Assembly (NCBI RefSeq): GCF_900099965.1
Contig: NZ_FNDJ01000008.1
Location: 248,001-312,000, forward strand
Source of the DNA: Nonomuraea jiangxiensis
GTDB taxonomy: Bacteria > Actinomycetota > Actinomycetes > Streptosporangiales > Streptosporangiaceae
Direction of reading: 5' to 3'
Length of the DNA stretch: 64,000 nucleotides
Each line of letters opens with the position of its first letter. Position 1 is the first letter of the stretch. A program made the translations under genes and the position numbers. The notes under the pieces are model-generated. The model saw nothing but the letters and a program-made list of their open reading frames with translations. It was not told the DNA's origin and ran no database searches. Below are positions 51,616 through 60,263 of the stretch, piece after piece.

Positions 51616-52557
51616 TCAACCCCTGCTGTCCTGCCCGGCTGTGGACGCGTGAGCTGCGGCTGATCCCACGCCCAGCCCCTCGACGAACTCCCGCAGCACC
51701 GGCGATTCGTTGCCGGCACGCCACAGCACCGCAGACGTGATCGAGGGGCCGGCTCCTTCCAGCGGCACGAAGGCCACGCCGTCCGCGCGCATCGCGCGAG
51801 CCGAGGCCGGCACCAGCGCCACCGCCAATCCGGCGGCGACGATGATGAGCTGCGTGGACAGCTCGCGTACGTAGTGGCTCACGCGTGGTGTGAACCCGCC
51901 CGTCGCGCAGATGCCGTGCACCGCGTCGTCCCACTCCTGGCAGATGTCCGGGGCGAGCAGCACGAAGGCCTCCTCTGCCAGCTCGCCCACCTCGACGGCT
52001 GGACGGGCGGCCAGCGGGTGATCGGCTGAGACGGCGGCCACGAAGCGCTCGGCCGACAGCTCGCACAGCACGGCGCCCTCATCAAGGCACACGTCGAGCG
52101 GACCCAGCCTGGCGATGAACGCCACGTCCACCACGTCGTCGCGTAGCGGCCCGGCCAGGGACCCGAGCGGCAGCTCCCGCAGCTCCACCTGGACGTCCGG
52201 GTGGGTGCGCTGGAACGCCGCCAGCGCGGCCAGGAACGGCGCGGAGGACGTGGTGGACACGTATCCGACCCGCAGACTGCCGAGCTCGCCTCGCCCGGCG
52301 CGCACCGCAACCGCACGTGCCTGCGCGGCATGCGCCAGCGTGCGCCTGGCCTCGACCAGGAACGCCTTGCCCGCGTCGCTGAGCCTGGTGCGACGGCGTT
52401 CGCGGATGAGCAGATCGACCCCGAGCGAGGCCTCCAGGCGCAGGATCTGCTGGGAGAGAGCGGGCTGGGCCAGATGCAGCCGCTCGGCGGCTCGGCCGAA
52501 GTGCAGCTCCTCGGCGACGGCCACGAACCCTTCGAGATGCCGCAGATCAAAGCTCAT
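51616..52557 (-). CDS. LysR-family transcriptional regulator
   Basis: The 313-residue product has an N-terminal winged HTH (LRHLEGFVAVAEELHFGRAAERLHLAQPALSQQI split over its helices) and a LysR substrate-binding domain (LRVGYVSTTSSAPFLAAL, ELPLGSLAGPLRDDVVDVAFI). It is divergent from the SDR/DHA2 operon across a 71-base gap, the classical layout in which a LysR regulator controls the facing genes. The binding site cannot be resolved by eye. Confidence 0.9.
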   Translation of the reverse strand: MSFDLRHLEGFVAVAEELHFGRAAERLHLAQPALSQQILRLEASLGVDLLIRERRRTRLSDAGKAFLVEARRTLAHAAQARAVAVRAGRGELGSLRVGYVSTTSSAPFLAALAAFQRTHPDVQVELRELPLGSLAGPLRDDVVDVAFIARLGPLDVCLDEGAVLCELSAERFVAAVSADHPLAARPAVEVGELAEEAFVLLAPDICQEWDDAVHGICATGGFTPRVSHYVRELSTQLIIVAAGLAVALVPASARAMRADGVAFVPLEGAGPSITSAVLWRAGNESPVLREFVEGLGVGSAAAHASTAGQDSRG

Positions 52558-52628
52558 GCATGCAGCTTATCAACCGATCAAGATTCAGTCTTTGACGCGA
52601 TGAACCCCTTGTTCCTACCGTCACCCTC

Positions 52629-53405
52629 ATGAACGACGAAGCGACAGCAGCCCCGGCCCAGCTCGCCGGAAAGGTCGCGCTGGTCACCGGCGCCACCTCG
52701 GGAATCGGCGAGGCCATCGCCCGGGCTTACGCACGCGAGGGCGCCTCGGTGGTCCTCACCGGACGCCGGGCCGAGCTCGGTGAGAGCGTGGCCGACGAGA
52801 TCAGGGCGAACGGCGGAAAGGCCGCGTTCCTGGCCGCAGACCTCACCGCACCGGGTGCGCCGGAGGCGGTGGTGGAGGCGGCGGCCGGCGCGTTCGGCGG
52901 CCTCGACGTGCTGGTCAACAACGCCGCGGCCTTCGGCTCGGCGCTCACGCACGAGGTCACGGAGGCCGACTTCGACCGCATCACCGTCCTGAACTACCGA
53001 GTCCCGTATTTCCTGACAAAGGCGGCACTGTCGCACCTCTTGGCGAACCGGACAAGCAAGATCGTCAATGTCGGCACCATGGGGGCGGTCAAAAGCTGGC
53101 CCGGCGCCTCGGTCTACAACTCCTCCAAAGCCGCCCTGGAGAACCTCACCCGTACCTGGGCCCACGAATACGGCCCCCAGGGCGTCAACGTGAACGCGAT
53201 CAGCCCCGGCCTCGTCGCGGACGCCCCGATGGCGGCCACCACACTCGCTCAGGTGGACGTCGAGACCTACCTCATCCCCACCATCCCGGCTCGCCGCCTC
53301 TGCACCGTCCAGGACGTGGTCGCCGCGGCGATCTTCCTGGCCGGACCGGGCTCGGACTACCTGCACGGGACCCGGATCCTGCTCGACGGCGGCCTGACCG
53401 CATGA
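52629..53405 (+). CDS. Short-chain dehydrogenase/reductase
   Basis: The 258-residue product is a classical SDR: cofactor loop TGATSGIG near residue 20, NNAA motif, catalytic Tyr/Lys in YNSSKAAL, and the C-terminal LDGGLTA. The first residue after the Rossmann beta2 strand suggests NADP use (TGRRAEL). It is the first gene facing the LysR regulator, and its stop overlaps the ATG of the DHA2 exporter. The operon looks like a detoxification or metabolite-export unit (inference). Confidence 0.92.
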   Translation: MNDEATAAPAQLAGKVALVTGATSGIGEAIARAYAREGASVVLTGRRAELGESVADEIRANGGKAAFLAADLTAPGAPEAVVEAAAGAFGGLDVLVNNAAAFGSALTHEVTEADFDRITVLNYRVPYFLTKAALSHLLANRTSKIVNVGTMGAVKSWPGASVYNSSKAALENLTRTWAHEYGPQGVNVNAISPGLVADAPMAATTLAQVDVETYLIPTIPARRLCTVQDVVAAAIFLAGPGSDYLHGTRILLDGGLTA

Positions 53406-54889
53406 CGGCCAAGACCTCCCGCATGACGGCACGGACCTCGCCGGGCGGCGTGCTCGCCCTGCTGTGCGCCGTGCAGTTCATGGTCATCCTCGACACCACG
53501 ATCGCCAACGTCGCCCTGCCCGGCATCGGCCGAGACCTCGACCTCCCGGACACGACCCTCCAGTATGTGGTCACGCTGTATTCGGTGACGTTCGGCGGCT
53601 GCCTCATCCTCGCCGGTCGTGCCGGCGATCTCCTGGGGCGGCGCCGCCTGTTCACCGGGGGGACGGCGTTGTTCGTGGCCGCGTCCACCGCCTGCGGCCT
53701 GTCGGCGACGCCCGCCCTCCTCCTGACGGCACGGGCGCTGCAGGGTCTGGGCGCCGCCGTCATCTCGGCCACCGCGCTCGGCCTGCTCCTCGCGATCCAC
53801 GCGGAAGGGGCCGGCCGCAACCGGGCGCTGGGCGTCTGGAGTGCTCTGGGCGCCACCGGTGCCGGGGCGGGCCTCATCCTCGGCGGCGTGCTCACGGACA
53901 CGCTGGGCTGGCAGTGGGTCTTCCTGATCAACGTTCCCATCGGCCTGGCCGCCCTGACCAGGATCGGGATCCTGCCCGCGGACCAAGCCCTCGACCGCGA
54001 GCCGGCGGGTCGAACTCCGGGCCATGGGCCGGCCACAGGGGCGCCGGCCCGTGGCCCGGCTGCGCTCGACCTCCCCGGCGCCGTGACCGCCACCACCGGA
54101 ATCGGCCTGCTGATCTACGGGCTCTCCCGGGGGCAGCAGGACGGCTTCACGGCACCCGCCGCCCTGAGCCTGCTGGCCGTCGCCACGGCGCTCCTGGTCG
54201 CGTTCGTCCTGATCCAACGGCGCTCGGCGAGGCCGCTCATCCCGCTGCGGATCCTGGCGCACGGTACGGTGACAGGCGCGAACCTGGCCTTCCTCGCTCT
54301 CATGGCCGTGGTCGGCAGCCAGGGCTTCTTCATGATGCTGTTCATGCAGGGAGTCCTGCGTTACTCACCGATCGAGACCGGCCTGGCCGTGTTCCCGTCG
54401 ACCCTCATGGCGCTGGCCGGAAGCAACCTGGCGACCAGGCTGGCCGCGCGGTTCCGTCCACAGGTCATCGCGGCGGCCGGCCTGGTCCTGGTCGGCATCG
54501 CGGAGGCCCTGCTGGCCAGGATCGCCACCACCAGCTCGTACGCGATGGACATCCTGCCCGGGTATCTCATCTTCGGTCTCGGTCTCGGGTCCGCGTTCGT
54601 CGGCGCCGGCATCGTGGCCACCACCGGCACCGCGGCCGAGGACCAAGGGGCGGTGTCCGGGCTGCTGAACACGGCGCAGCAGGTCGGCATCGCCATAGGC
54701 GTGGCTGCCCTGGTGGCGCTCGCAACCGCCCATACGGGGAGCCTGCCGGCCCCGGGCTCGACGGCGGCCCTCGTGTCGGGCTATCGCCTGAGCCTGCTCG
54801 CCGGCGCGGGCCTCGCAGCCGCCGGCGCCCTCGCGGTCCTCACCCTCGGCAGGCCCCGCACCTCGGCAGCCGCCCGCACGCCCACGTAA
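53402..54889 (+). CDS. MFS exporter, DHA2 (EmrB/QacA-like) family
   Basis: The 495-residue product has about fourteen helices and the DHA2 start motif LDTTIANVALPGIGRDL, the loop GRAGDLLGRRRLFTGG, and the helix-5 motif ALGATGAGAGLILGGVLTD. Such exporters expel drugs or native metabolites with proton exchange. Its ATG overlaps the SDR stop, and a LysR regulator faces the operon. A long hydrophilic loop rich in Gly/Pro/Ala lies in the middle (GRTPGHGPATGAPARGPA). The substrate is unknown. Confidence 0.92.
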   Translation: MTAKTSRMTARTSPGGVLALLCAVQFMVILDTTIANVALPGIGRDLDLPDTTLQYVVTLYSVTFGGCLILAGRAGDLLGRRRLFTGGTALFVAASTACGLSATPALLLTARALQGLGAAVISATALGLLLAIHAEGAGRNRALGVWSALGATGAGAGLILGGVLTDTLGWQWVFLINVPIGLAALTRIGILPADQALDREPAGRTPGHGPATGAPARGPAALDLPGAVTATTGIGLLIYGLSRGQQDGFTAPAALSLLAVATALLVAFVLIQRRSARPLIPLRILAHGTVTGANLAFLALMAVVGSQGFFMMLFMQGVLRYSPIETGLAVFPSTLMALAGSNLATRLAARFRPQVIAAAGLVLVGIAEALLARIATTSSYAMDILPGYLIFGLGLGSAFVGAGIVATTGTAAEDQGAVSGLLNTAQQVGIAIGVAALVALATAHTGSLPAPGSTAALVSGYRLSLLAGAGLAAAGALAVLTLGRPRTSAAARTPT

Positions 54890-54930
54890 CGCCATCCGCA
54901 CAGCAGCCCTTGCCGCTTCGCACGCCGAGG

Positions 54931-57501
54931 TCAACGGGCAGGGCGTCTCCGGCGTCGATGCCGGACTCTGGAACCGGGTTCGTAGGCCCAGGGGTTGGCG
55001 GGCCGGGGTGCCCTGCGGCCCAGCACCGAGTATCGGTCGGAGGCGAGGAGACCGTCGAACACCCTACGCTCCTCCAGCTTGAGCACCTTGGTACGGCGCT
55101 GTATGACGTCGTAGTCCATGGTGACGGTGTAGTTCACCCGCACGCGGCGGGGCTCGCGGGTCTGCCTCGACACCAGGTAGCCGCGGCGGTCGAGGGTACC
55201 CGTGCGGCTGTCGGTGATGTCCAGCTCCAGCACACCGGGCCGAGGTACGCGCCAGAAGAACCGGTATGAAGAGAAGTCGTACACGTTCTTCCACACCCAC
55301 CATCCGGCCCCATCATCCCGAATGTCCAGCCATTGGGCCTCCATGGCCCCCATGTACATGGAGGTAGTGGACCAGTAAGCCTCGATGTCCATGCTCTGGA
55401 CTGTACGTCCGGCCTCGGCGATCGGCATAGCCTCATGAAACTGGCCCCATGGAAGTCGCTGGGGAAGGGAGCGGCGCAGGAAGTCCAGTTCCAGGAGGAG
55501 CAGGTTCTCGGCGACGTCCTCCTGGGCGGTCATGTGCGAGACGCCGGACAGCGGCAGGACGGTGTGCGGGCGGCCTGCGGCCAGCAGCGCGGCGGACAGT
55601 CTCAGGGTGTGGGCGGCGAAGACGTTGTCGTCGGCCAGCCCGTGCAGGAGCATGAGCGGACGGCGCAAATTCGGGGCGTCCGGGATGATCGAGCTGCGGT
55701 CATAGGCTTCGGGGTGCTGGTCGGGGTGGCCGAGGTAGCGTTCGAGCCAGTGGGTGTCGTACAGGCGAGGGTCGGTGACCGGTGCGCCCGCGACGGCGGC
55801 GTGGAAGACGTCGGGGTGGCGCAGCACGGCCGCGGCCACCAGATAGCCACCGTATGACCAGCCACGGATCGCCACCCGGCCCAGGTCCAGGTCGGGAAAG
55901 CAGGCGGCGGCCGCGCGCAGCGCGTCGGCCTGGTCCTCCAGCGCCGCGCTCAGCTTGTCGAGGTGGATGGCCCGCTCCCAGGCCGGTCCCCGGCCCGGCG
56001 TGCCGCGCCCGTCCACGACCAGTACGGCGAAGCCCTCGTCGGCGAACCACTGCGAGACCGTGTAGTCGTCCAAGCCGCGCAGGACCCGGGCGACCTTCGG
56101 CCCGGCATAGGGGTCGAGCAGCACCGGCAGCCGCCGCGAGCCCGGCACGTGCCCGGCCGGGAACATGATCGCCGCGCGCAACTCCCGCTTGCCCAGCGAG
56201 ACCAGCTCCACCTTCGGGCGCAGGACCGGGATAGCACTGTTCGAGGTGATCGGCGTGGTCGCCCACCCGTCGGTCACCGTGACCCGGACCCCGTGCTCCT
56301 CCAGCGTGCGGCTGACCACCAGGGTCACGCCGCCGCCGCGTGTCCCGGTGTGCACCCCCGGCTCCGAGGTGACTCTGACCAGCCCTTCGGTCCTGGAGTA
56401 GCTGTACAGGTGGCGTTCGGTCGGCTCTTCGCAGCACTGCACGAGCACGGTGTCGCCGTCCACCGCCAGGACCCGCAGCACCTGCAAACCTGGAGGGGTG
56501 ACCAGGTCGTCTCCCACCATGAGACGGCGGGTGTCGTCGCGGTCCACCGTCCAGACCAGCTCTCCGCCGGCTGTTCGGGCGGGTGTGCCGGGTACGAGCT
56601 CCAGCCAGGCGTCGTCGGTGTCCTCGCGCAGGAGCGTGGTGGCGCCCGTGTCGGGGTCGGCCTCCAGCACGCGGGTGGTGCGCTGGTCGCGGCTCTGCAC
56701 CAGCACCAGCAGGCCCCGCGTGGTCCACGAGACCGCCGCGACGTACTCGAACGCCGTCCTGTCCCACCTCACTTCGGTACGTTCCCCGTCCGGCGTGGTC
56801 AGCCAGAGCGTCACGTCGGCGTTGTCGGTGCCGGCGGCCGGGTAGGGCATGGTCCTGGGCGGTCGACCCGGATCGGCGGGTTCGGACAGATACCACTTGT
56901 CCACTCCGGCGTTGTCCACGCGGGCCACCAGCAGGCGGGTGCCGTCGGGCGCCCACCAGTAGCCCCTGTGCCTGGCCATCGACTCGGCCGCCACATGCTC
57001 CGGCAGTCCCCAGGTCACGTCGGGGCCGTCGGGTGTCAGCACCGGCCTGCCGTCGATGTGCAGCGCGCCGTCGGACAGATGGGCGACGTGGCTCCCCGAC
57101 GGGTCCAGGCGCGGGTCGGAGCCGGTCGCATCCAGTGAGGTGATCGTGCCGGTCAGCAGGTCGACGGTGTGCAGCGTGCCGTCCACCGCGTAGACGGCCT
57201 TGGTGACGGCGGCGTCGGTGGCGTAGGTGACGATGCCGCTCGCGCGTTCGCGGGTGCGTTCCCTGCGGGTGCGTTCAGCCTCCGGCAGGTCCGCGCCGGT
57301 CGGGGTGCCGGGGTCCACGAGCAGCCGCTCCTCCCCCGTGGCCACCGTCAGCGTCCAGAGCCGGTTCACCGGGTCGTCACCGGCCGAGGACCGCAGAAAG
57401 ACCACCCGGGCGCCATCCGGGGAGATGGTGAAGTCCCTGGGGATGCCGAGCTTGAAGTGGGCCGTGCGAGCCTGCTGGCGGGGAAGCGTGAAAGGGGGCA
57501 T
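54931..57501 (-). CDS. S9 family prolyl peptidase with C-terminal extra domain
   Basis: The 856-residue product begins with a DPP4-type beta-propeller (ISPDGARVVFLRS, YWWAPDGTRLLVARV). An alpha/beta-hydrolase then carries the S9 triad: Ser at about residue 549 in GWSYGGY, Asp near 626 in GLADDNVF, His near 655 in SGVSHMTAQ. The hydrolase ends at about residue 680. A further 150 residues follow (from MDIEAYW, residue 704: MDIEAYWSTTSMYMGAMEAQ, AGWWVWKNVYDFSSYRFFW, RVRVNYTVTMDYDV), which is not part of the usual family and reads like a separate soluble beta-rich domain. The C-terminus is Arg-rich. No signal peptide. Confidence 0.85.
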   Translation of the reverse strand: MPPFTLPRQQARTAHFKLGIPRDFTISPDGARVVFLRSSAGDDPVNRLWTLTVATGEERLLVDPGTPTGADLPEAERTRRERTRERASGIVTYATDAAVTKAVYAVDGTLHTVDLLTGTITSLDATGSDPRLDPSGSHVAHLSDGALHIDGRPVLTPDGPDVTWGLPEHVAAESMARHRGYWWAPDGTRLLVARVDNAGVDKWYLSEPADPGRPPRTMPYPAAGTDNADVTLWLTTPDGERTEVRWDRTAFEYVAAVSWTTRGLLVLVQSRDQRTTRVLEADPDTGATTLLREDTDDAWLELVPGTPARTAGGELVWTVDRDDTRRLMVGDDLVTPPGLQVLRVLAVDGDTVLVQCCEEPTERHLYSYSRTEGLVRVTSEPGVHTGTRGGGVTLVVSRTLEEHGVRVTVTDGWATTPITSNSAIPVLRPKVELVSLGKRELRAAIMFPAGHVPGSRRLPVLLDPYAGPKVARVLRGLDDYTVSQWFADEGFAVLVVDGRGTPGRGPAWERAIHLDKLSAALEDQADALRAAAACFPDLDLGRVAIRGWSYGGYLVAAAVLRHPDVFHAAVAGAPVTDPRLYDTHWLERYLGHPDQHPEAYDRSSIIPDAPNLRRPLMLLHGLADDNVFAAHTLRLSAALLAAGRPHTVLPLSGVSHMTAQEDVAENLLLLELDFLRRSLPQRLPWGQFHEAMPIAEAGRTVQSMDIEAYWSTTSMYMGAMEAQWLDIRDDGAGWWVWKNVYDFSSYRFFWRVPRPGVLELDITDSRTGTLDRRGYLVSRQTREPRRVRVNYTVTMDYDVIQRRTKVLKLEERRVFDGLLASDRYSVLGRRAPRPANPWAYEPGSRVRHRRRRRPAR

Positions 57502-57645
57502 TTGCGGATCATAGGCACGGACGACCAGGTGGCCAACCGATCAGGAATCGAGAAGCGCCGGCTCACCGGCCGCACCTAGCGTTACCCCTGCCCCCCACCC
57601 GGCAAGCCGCCGGCCTGGGGCCGCTCGCCTTCCGAGGAGGTCTCA

Positions 57646-57861
57646 TTGAACGGCAACACCTGGATTCGGCAGATCCACCGCTGGCTGTCCATTGTCTTCA
57701 CGGTGACCGTCGTCGTCAGTGTCGTCGCGGTGCTGCAGGAGGAACCTGCCGCCTGGGTGTTCTACCTGCCGCTGCCCCCGCTCATCCTGCAACTGTTCAC
57801 CGGCCTCTACCTCTTCGTGCTGCCGTACGCCGCCAAGCGGCGCACCGCCCGCGAGACGTGA
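57646..57861 (+). CDS. Small two-helix membrane protein
   Basis: The 71-residue product from a TTG start is preceded by a strong GAGGAGG. Its N-terminal WIRQIHRWLSIVFTVTVVVSVVAVL resembles the first helix of PepSY-type transmembrane proteins, and a second helix (LILQLFTGLYLFVLPYA) follows. The C-terminus is basic. It is separated by a short gap from the S9 gene, which diverges from it. Function unknown. Confidence 0.65.
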   Translation: MNGNTWIRQIHRWLSIVFTVTVVVSVVAVLQEEPAAWVFYLPLPPLILQLFTGLYLFVLPYAAKRRTARET

Positions 57862-57882
57862 CCCGGGCGACGGCGGAGGCGC

Positions 57883-58073
57883 TCAGCCCTCCTCCAGGGA
57901 GATCGCCTGTACGGGGCAGGCCCGAGCGGCCTGCTCGACGGCGGGCCACGACGGTCCGCGGGCGTGGCGTCGTACACCAGCTCGTCATCCTCGTCGAGGG
58001 CGAAGACCTCCGGGGCGGCGAACACGCACTGGGCGTGGGTCTGGCACAGGCTCAGGTCGACGCTGACACGCAA
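57883..58073 (-). pseudogene. 3Fe-4S-type ferredoxin, frameshifted
   Basis: The ATG at 58073 opens MRVSVDLSLCQTHAQC, VFALDEDDELVYDATP, typical of small P450-associated ferredoxins with a CxxxxxC first cluster motif. At about 57955-57965 a base change shifts the frame; the restored frame reads WPAVEQAARACPVQAISLEEG and stops at 57883, giving the third cluster cysteine (ACPVQAI). As written, the first frame runs into Arg-rich sequence and lacks that cysteine. It lies 18 bases downstream of the flavin-binding protein gene. No P450 gene is in view. Confidence 0.75.
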
Positions 58074-58091
58074 GGCGGGGCTCCGTTCTTG

Positions 58092-58970
58092 TCAGGCGGG
58101 GTTGAACCGGGAGTACTGGCCGAACGACCAGCGCTGCGGGATGCCGCCGGCGATCTGGACGACCTGCTCGACGTCGAAGTCGATCAGCCGCTGCGCGCCG
58201 GGCACCGCGCCGGCTCGCCCCGGGTCCCAGTCGATGCGGGCGCGGCCGGTCACGTGCAGGGTGTGGCCGTGCTCCCAGTCGAGGAACAGCAGGCCGCACC
58301 GGGGTTGGAGCTGCAGGTTGCCCAGCGTCATGTACATCGCGTTGCCGGCATAGTCGGGCCAGGTCAGCCGGCGGGGACCGGTGACGGTGACGAAGCCGGG
58401 GTTGCCGCCGCGGTGCGAGGCGTCGGCGCCATGTCCCGCCGCGTACGTACCGATGAAGAAGGTGTCGGCGGCGGCGATCCACCGCTGCTGTCCGGTGGTC
58501 AGGTCGCCGGTGACGACCGCGGACCTGCGCGTCGAGGGAAGGTCCGCGGCGTGGGCACGGGTCTGAATGTACTTCGGGCAGTTGGAGTACACCTGTTCGG
58601 TGTGCACGACGAGCCGGTTCCCGCGGCTGCGGGCTCGGCCGTTGACCCGCATGCGTTTCCGGCCGGCCGGCTCGATCATGAGCATGCCGATGTCCTGCTC
58701 GGTGTCGAACCGGCCGGCGAGCGGATCGCCGGCCTCGGGCAACCGGTCGATGACGACGGTGCGGTCGTCGGGTGCGGTGGTGAACCCGGGTGGGCCGGTG
58801 AGCACGCCGGCCCAGGCGGCGCCGTTTTCGTCAGCGGCCGCGATCACCACCAGCCGTTGCCGGCCGAGGAACTCCGCCGCCACCGGGGGGATGGTCGCGC
58901 CCACCCCGGGCCCGCCATCGATGGTGAGACCGGCGCGGCGCCGTATCGCCCGTTCGCCTTGGTGCAGCAT
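58092..58970 (-). CDS. Pyridoxamine-phosphate-oxidase-fold flavin-binding protein
   Basis: The 292-residue product has the split-barrel PPOX fold: GATIPPVAAEFLGRQRLVVIAAADENGAAWAG at the start, DIGMLMIEPAGRKRMRVNGRA in the middle, and FIGTYAAGHGADASHRGGNPGFV, LGNLQLQPRCGLLFLDWEHG in the later half, similar to flavin-binding proteins of the FPY/MSMEG-type group. GGAAAGG precedes the ATG. It is downstream of the VOC gene and upstream of the ferredoxin gene, suggesting a small redox operon. Confidence 0.85.
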   Translation of the reverse strand: MLHQGERAIRRRAGLTIDGGPGVGATIPPVAAEFLGRQRLVVIAAADENGAAWAGVLTGPPGFTTAPDDRTVVIDRLPEAGDPLAGRFDTEQDIGMLMIEPAGRKRMRVNGRARSRGNRLVVHTEQVYSNCPKYIQTRAHAADLPSTRRSAVVTGDLTTGQQRWIAAADTFFIGTYAAGHGADASHRGGNPGFVTVTGPRRLTWPDYAGNAMYMTLGNLQLQPRCGLLFLDWEHGHTLHVTGRARIDWDPGRAGAVPGAQRLIDFDVEQVVQIAGGIPQRWSFGQYSRFNPA

Positions 58971-59034
58971 GTGCGATTCCTTTCCGTGGCCGGTCCGGGC
59001 CGCGCGGCAGGCGGCCCGGACTCGGGTGGGTTCG

Positions 59035-59487
59035 TCAGAAGAAGCCGCACGTGGGTGCGCCCTGGGTGGGCGCCGCGGCGGTGTCGGCGCCGGCCGGCGC
59101 ATAGATCTCCAGGCGGATGCCGTCCGGGTCGGTGAAGAAGACACCGCCGGAGGACGCGCCTTCGCCGTGCGGGACGATCCCGTCGTAGACGAGCCGTACG
59201 CCCAGCTCGCGCAGGGTGGCCTCGGCCCGGCGGACCGCCTCGACGTCGGGCACCTGGAAGGAAAGGTGGTGCAGCCCCGGCCGGTCGGTGGCGAAGGCGC
59301 CGCCGCTCTGCTGCCACAGCGTGAGCAGCAGAGCGCCGTCGCGGCCGAGGAAGGCGAACCTGCGGTCGCCTTCGGTCTGCTCACCGAGGATCTCGACGTC
59401 GAAGACCCGGCGGTAGAAGTCGGTGGAGCGTGCCAAGTCGGTCACGTTCAGGCCGACATGGCCTGTTTTCAGGGCCGATGTACTCAT
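59035..59487 (-). CDS. VOC-family (glyoxalase-like) protein
   Basis: The 150-residue product is a VOC-fold protein: GHVGLNVTDLARSTDFYRRVF at the start with the metal His, LHHLSFQVPDVEAV in the second half, and GVFFTDPDGIRLEIYAP with the metal Glu. Such proteins are metal-dependent dioxygenases, isomerases or antibiotic binders. It is the first gene of a minus-strand operon (VOC, flavin-binding protein, ferredoxin) facing a CGNR regulator. The C-terminus ends with a cysteine-containing TCGFF tail. Confidence 0.88.
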   Translation of the reverse strand: MSTSALKTGHVGLNVTDLARSTDFYRRVFDVEILGEQTEGDRRFAFLGRDGALLLTLWQQSGGAFATDRPGLHHLSFQVPDVEAVRRAEATLRELGVRLVYDGIVPHGEGASSGGVFFTDPDGIRLEIYAPAGADTAAAPTQGAPTCGFF

Positions 59488-59540
59488 CCGAACCTCCGGT
59501 GCGGTGGATGGGTGGCAGGCGGAGGGAGCTCCGCGCCCGT

Positions 59541-59577
59541 ATTTCTAACAGATAAACACCTTATCTACCGTTAGAAT
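59541..59577. promoter_or_regulatory. Inverted repeat in the divergent VOC/CGNR promoter region
   Basis: ATTTCTAACAGATAA and TTATCTACCGTTAGAAT are imperfect mirror arms around a 5-base centre (ACACC). A further TTAGAAA follows near 59616. The region is AT-rich compared with the flanks and sits between the divergent VOC operon and the CGNR regulator, as expected for an operator of that regulator. Confidence 0.5.
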
Positions 59578-59628
59578 GTAGGTAATTTCTTGCGGTGTCA
59601 ACCGGGAGGTACCATTAGAAAGGTGGAT

Positions 59629-60225
59629 GTGGCACACCTGGCGGACGGCGGCGCCCCGCTCCTCGGCGAACCGCCGCCGATCGAGCTCGGCAACGCCACC
59701 TACGCGGTACGGGGCCGCGCCAAGGACGGCCTGCGGAGCGTCGAGCACCTGGCGGCCTGGCTGCGCGACCTGCGCCCACGCCTGGAGGTCACGCTCACCG
59801 ACGACGACCTCCGGGGCATCACCGAGAACGATCTGCGTCACGCCAGAGAGCTCCGGGACACCATCCGGGCCCTCGCCGACGCGAGCACGCAGGGCTGTGA
59901 CCCTGATCCGGATGCCGTCGCTACGCTCAACCGGCACGCGAGCCGGAGCCCGCGCTGGCGCGAGTTGCGTACCACGCCTGAGCCGCACACCACCGTGTGC
60001 GCCACGGGCCGGCCGGTCGAGGCCGCACTCGCCGCGCTGGCCGAGGAAGCCGTCGAGCTGTTCGCCGGCCCGCTGCGCCAGGAGTTGCGCGCCTGTCACG
60101 GTCCCGGTTGCGTGCTGTACTTCGTTCGCGACAGCCCGCGGCGCGAGTGGTGCTCACCCGGCTGCGGCAACCGGGCGCGAGCCGCCCGCCACTACGCCAA
60201 GGTGCGCCACTCGACCCGGGACTGA
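59629..60225 (+). CDS. CGNR zinc-finger (ABATE) regulator
   Basis: The 198-residue product from a GTG with AGAAAGG five bases upstream matches the CGNR/ABATE family: an N-terminal ligand-binding region (GEPPPIELGNATYAVRG, LEHLAAW-like helices) and a C-terminal zinc finger (CHGPGCVLYF, WCSPGCGNRARAARHY). CGNR proteins are thought to act as transcription regulators. It diverges from the VOC/flavin/ferredoxin operon, so it is probably the local regulator. A GTG six bases further upstream is an alternative start. Confidence 0.85.
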   Translation: MAHLADGGAPLLGEPPPIELGNATYAVRGRAKDGLRSVEHLAAWLRDLRPRLEVTLTDDDLRGITENDLRHARELRDTIRALADASTQGCDPDPDAVATLNRHASRSPRWRELRTTPEPHTTVCATGRPVEAALAALAEEAVELFAGPLRQELRACHGPGCVLYFVRDSPRREWCSPGCGNRARAARHYAKVRHSTRD

Positions 60226-60263
60226 GGCGCCTTCGGCCGGCGGTGTGTGCGCCCCCGGTCCGG

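Noticed and set aside
49164..51740. 858-codon frame opposite the second two-component operon
   Set aside because: Spans three genes antisense with low-complexity translation; no start site.
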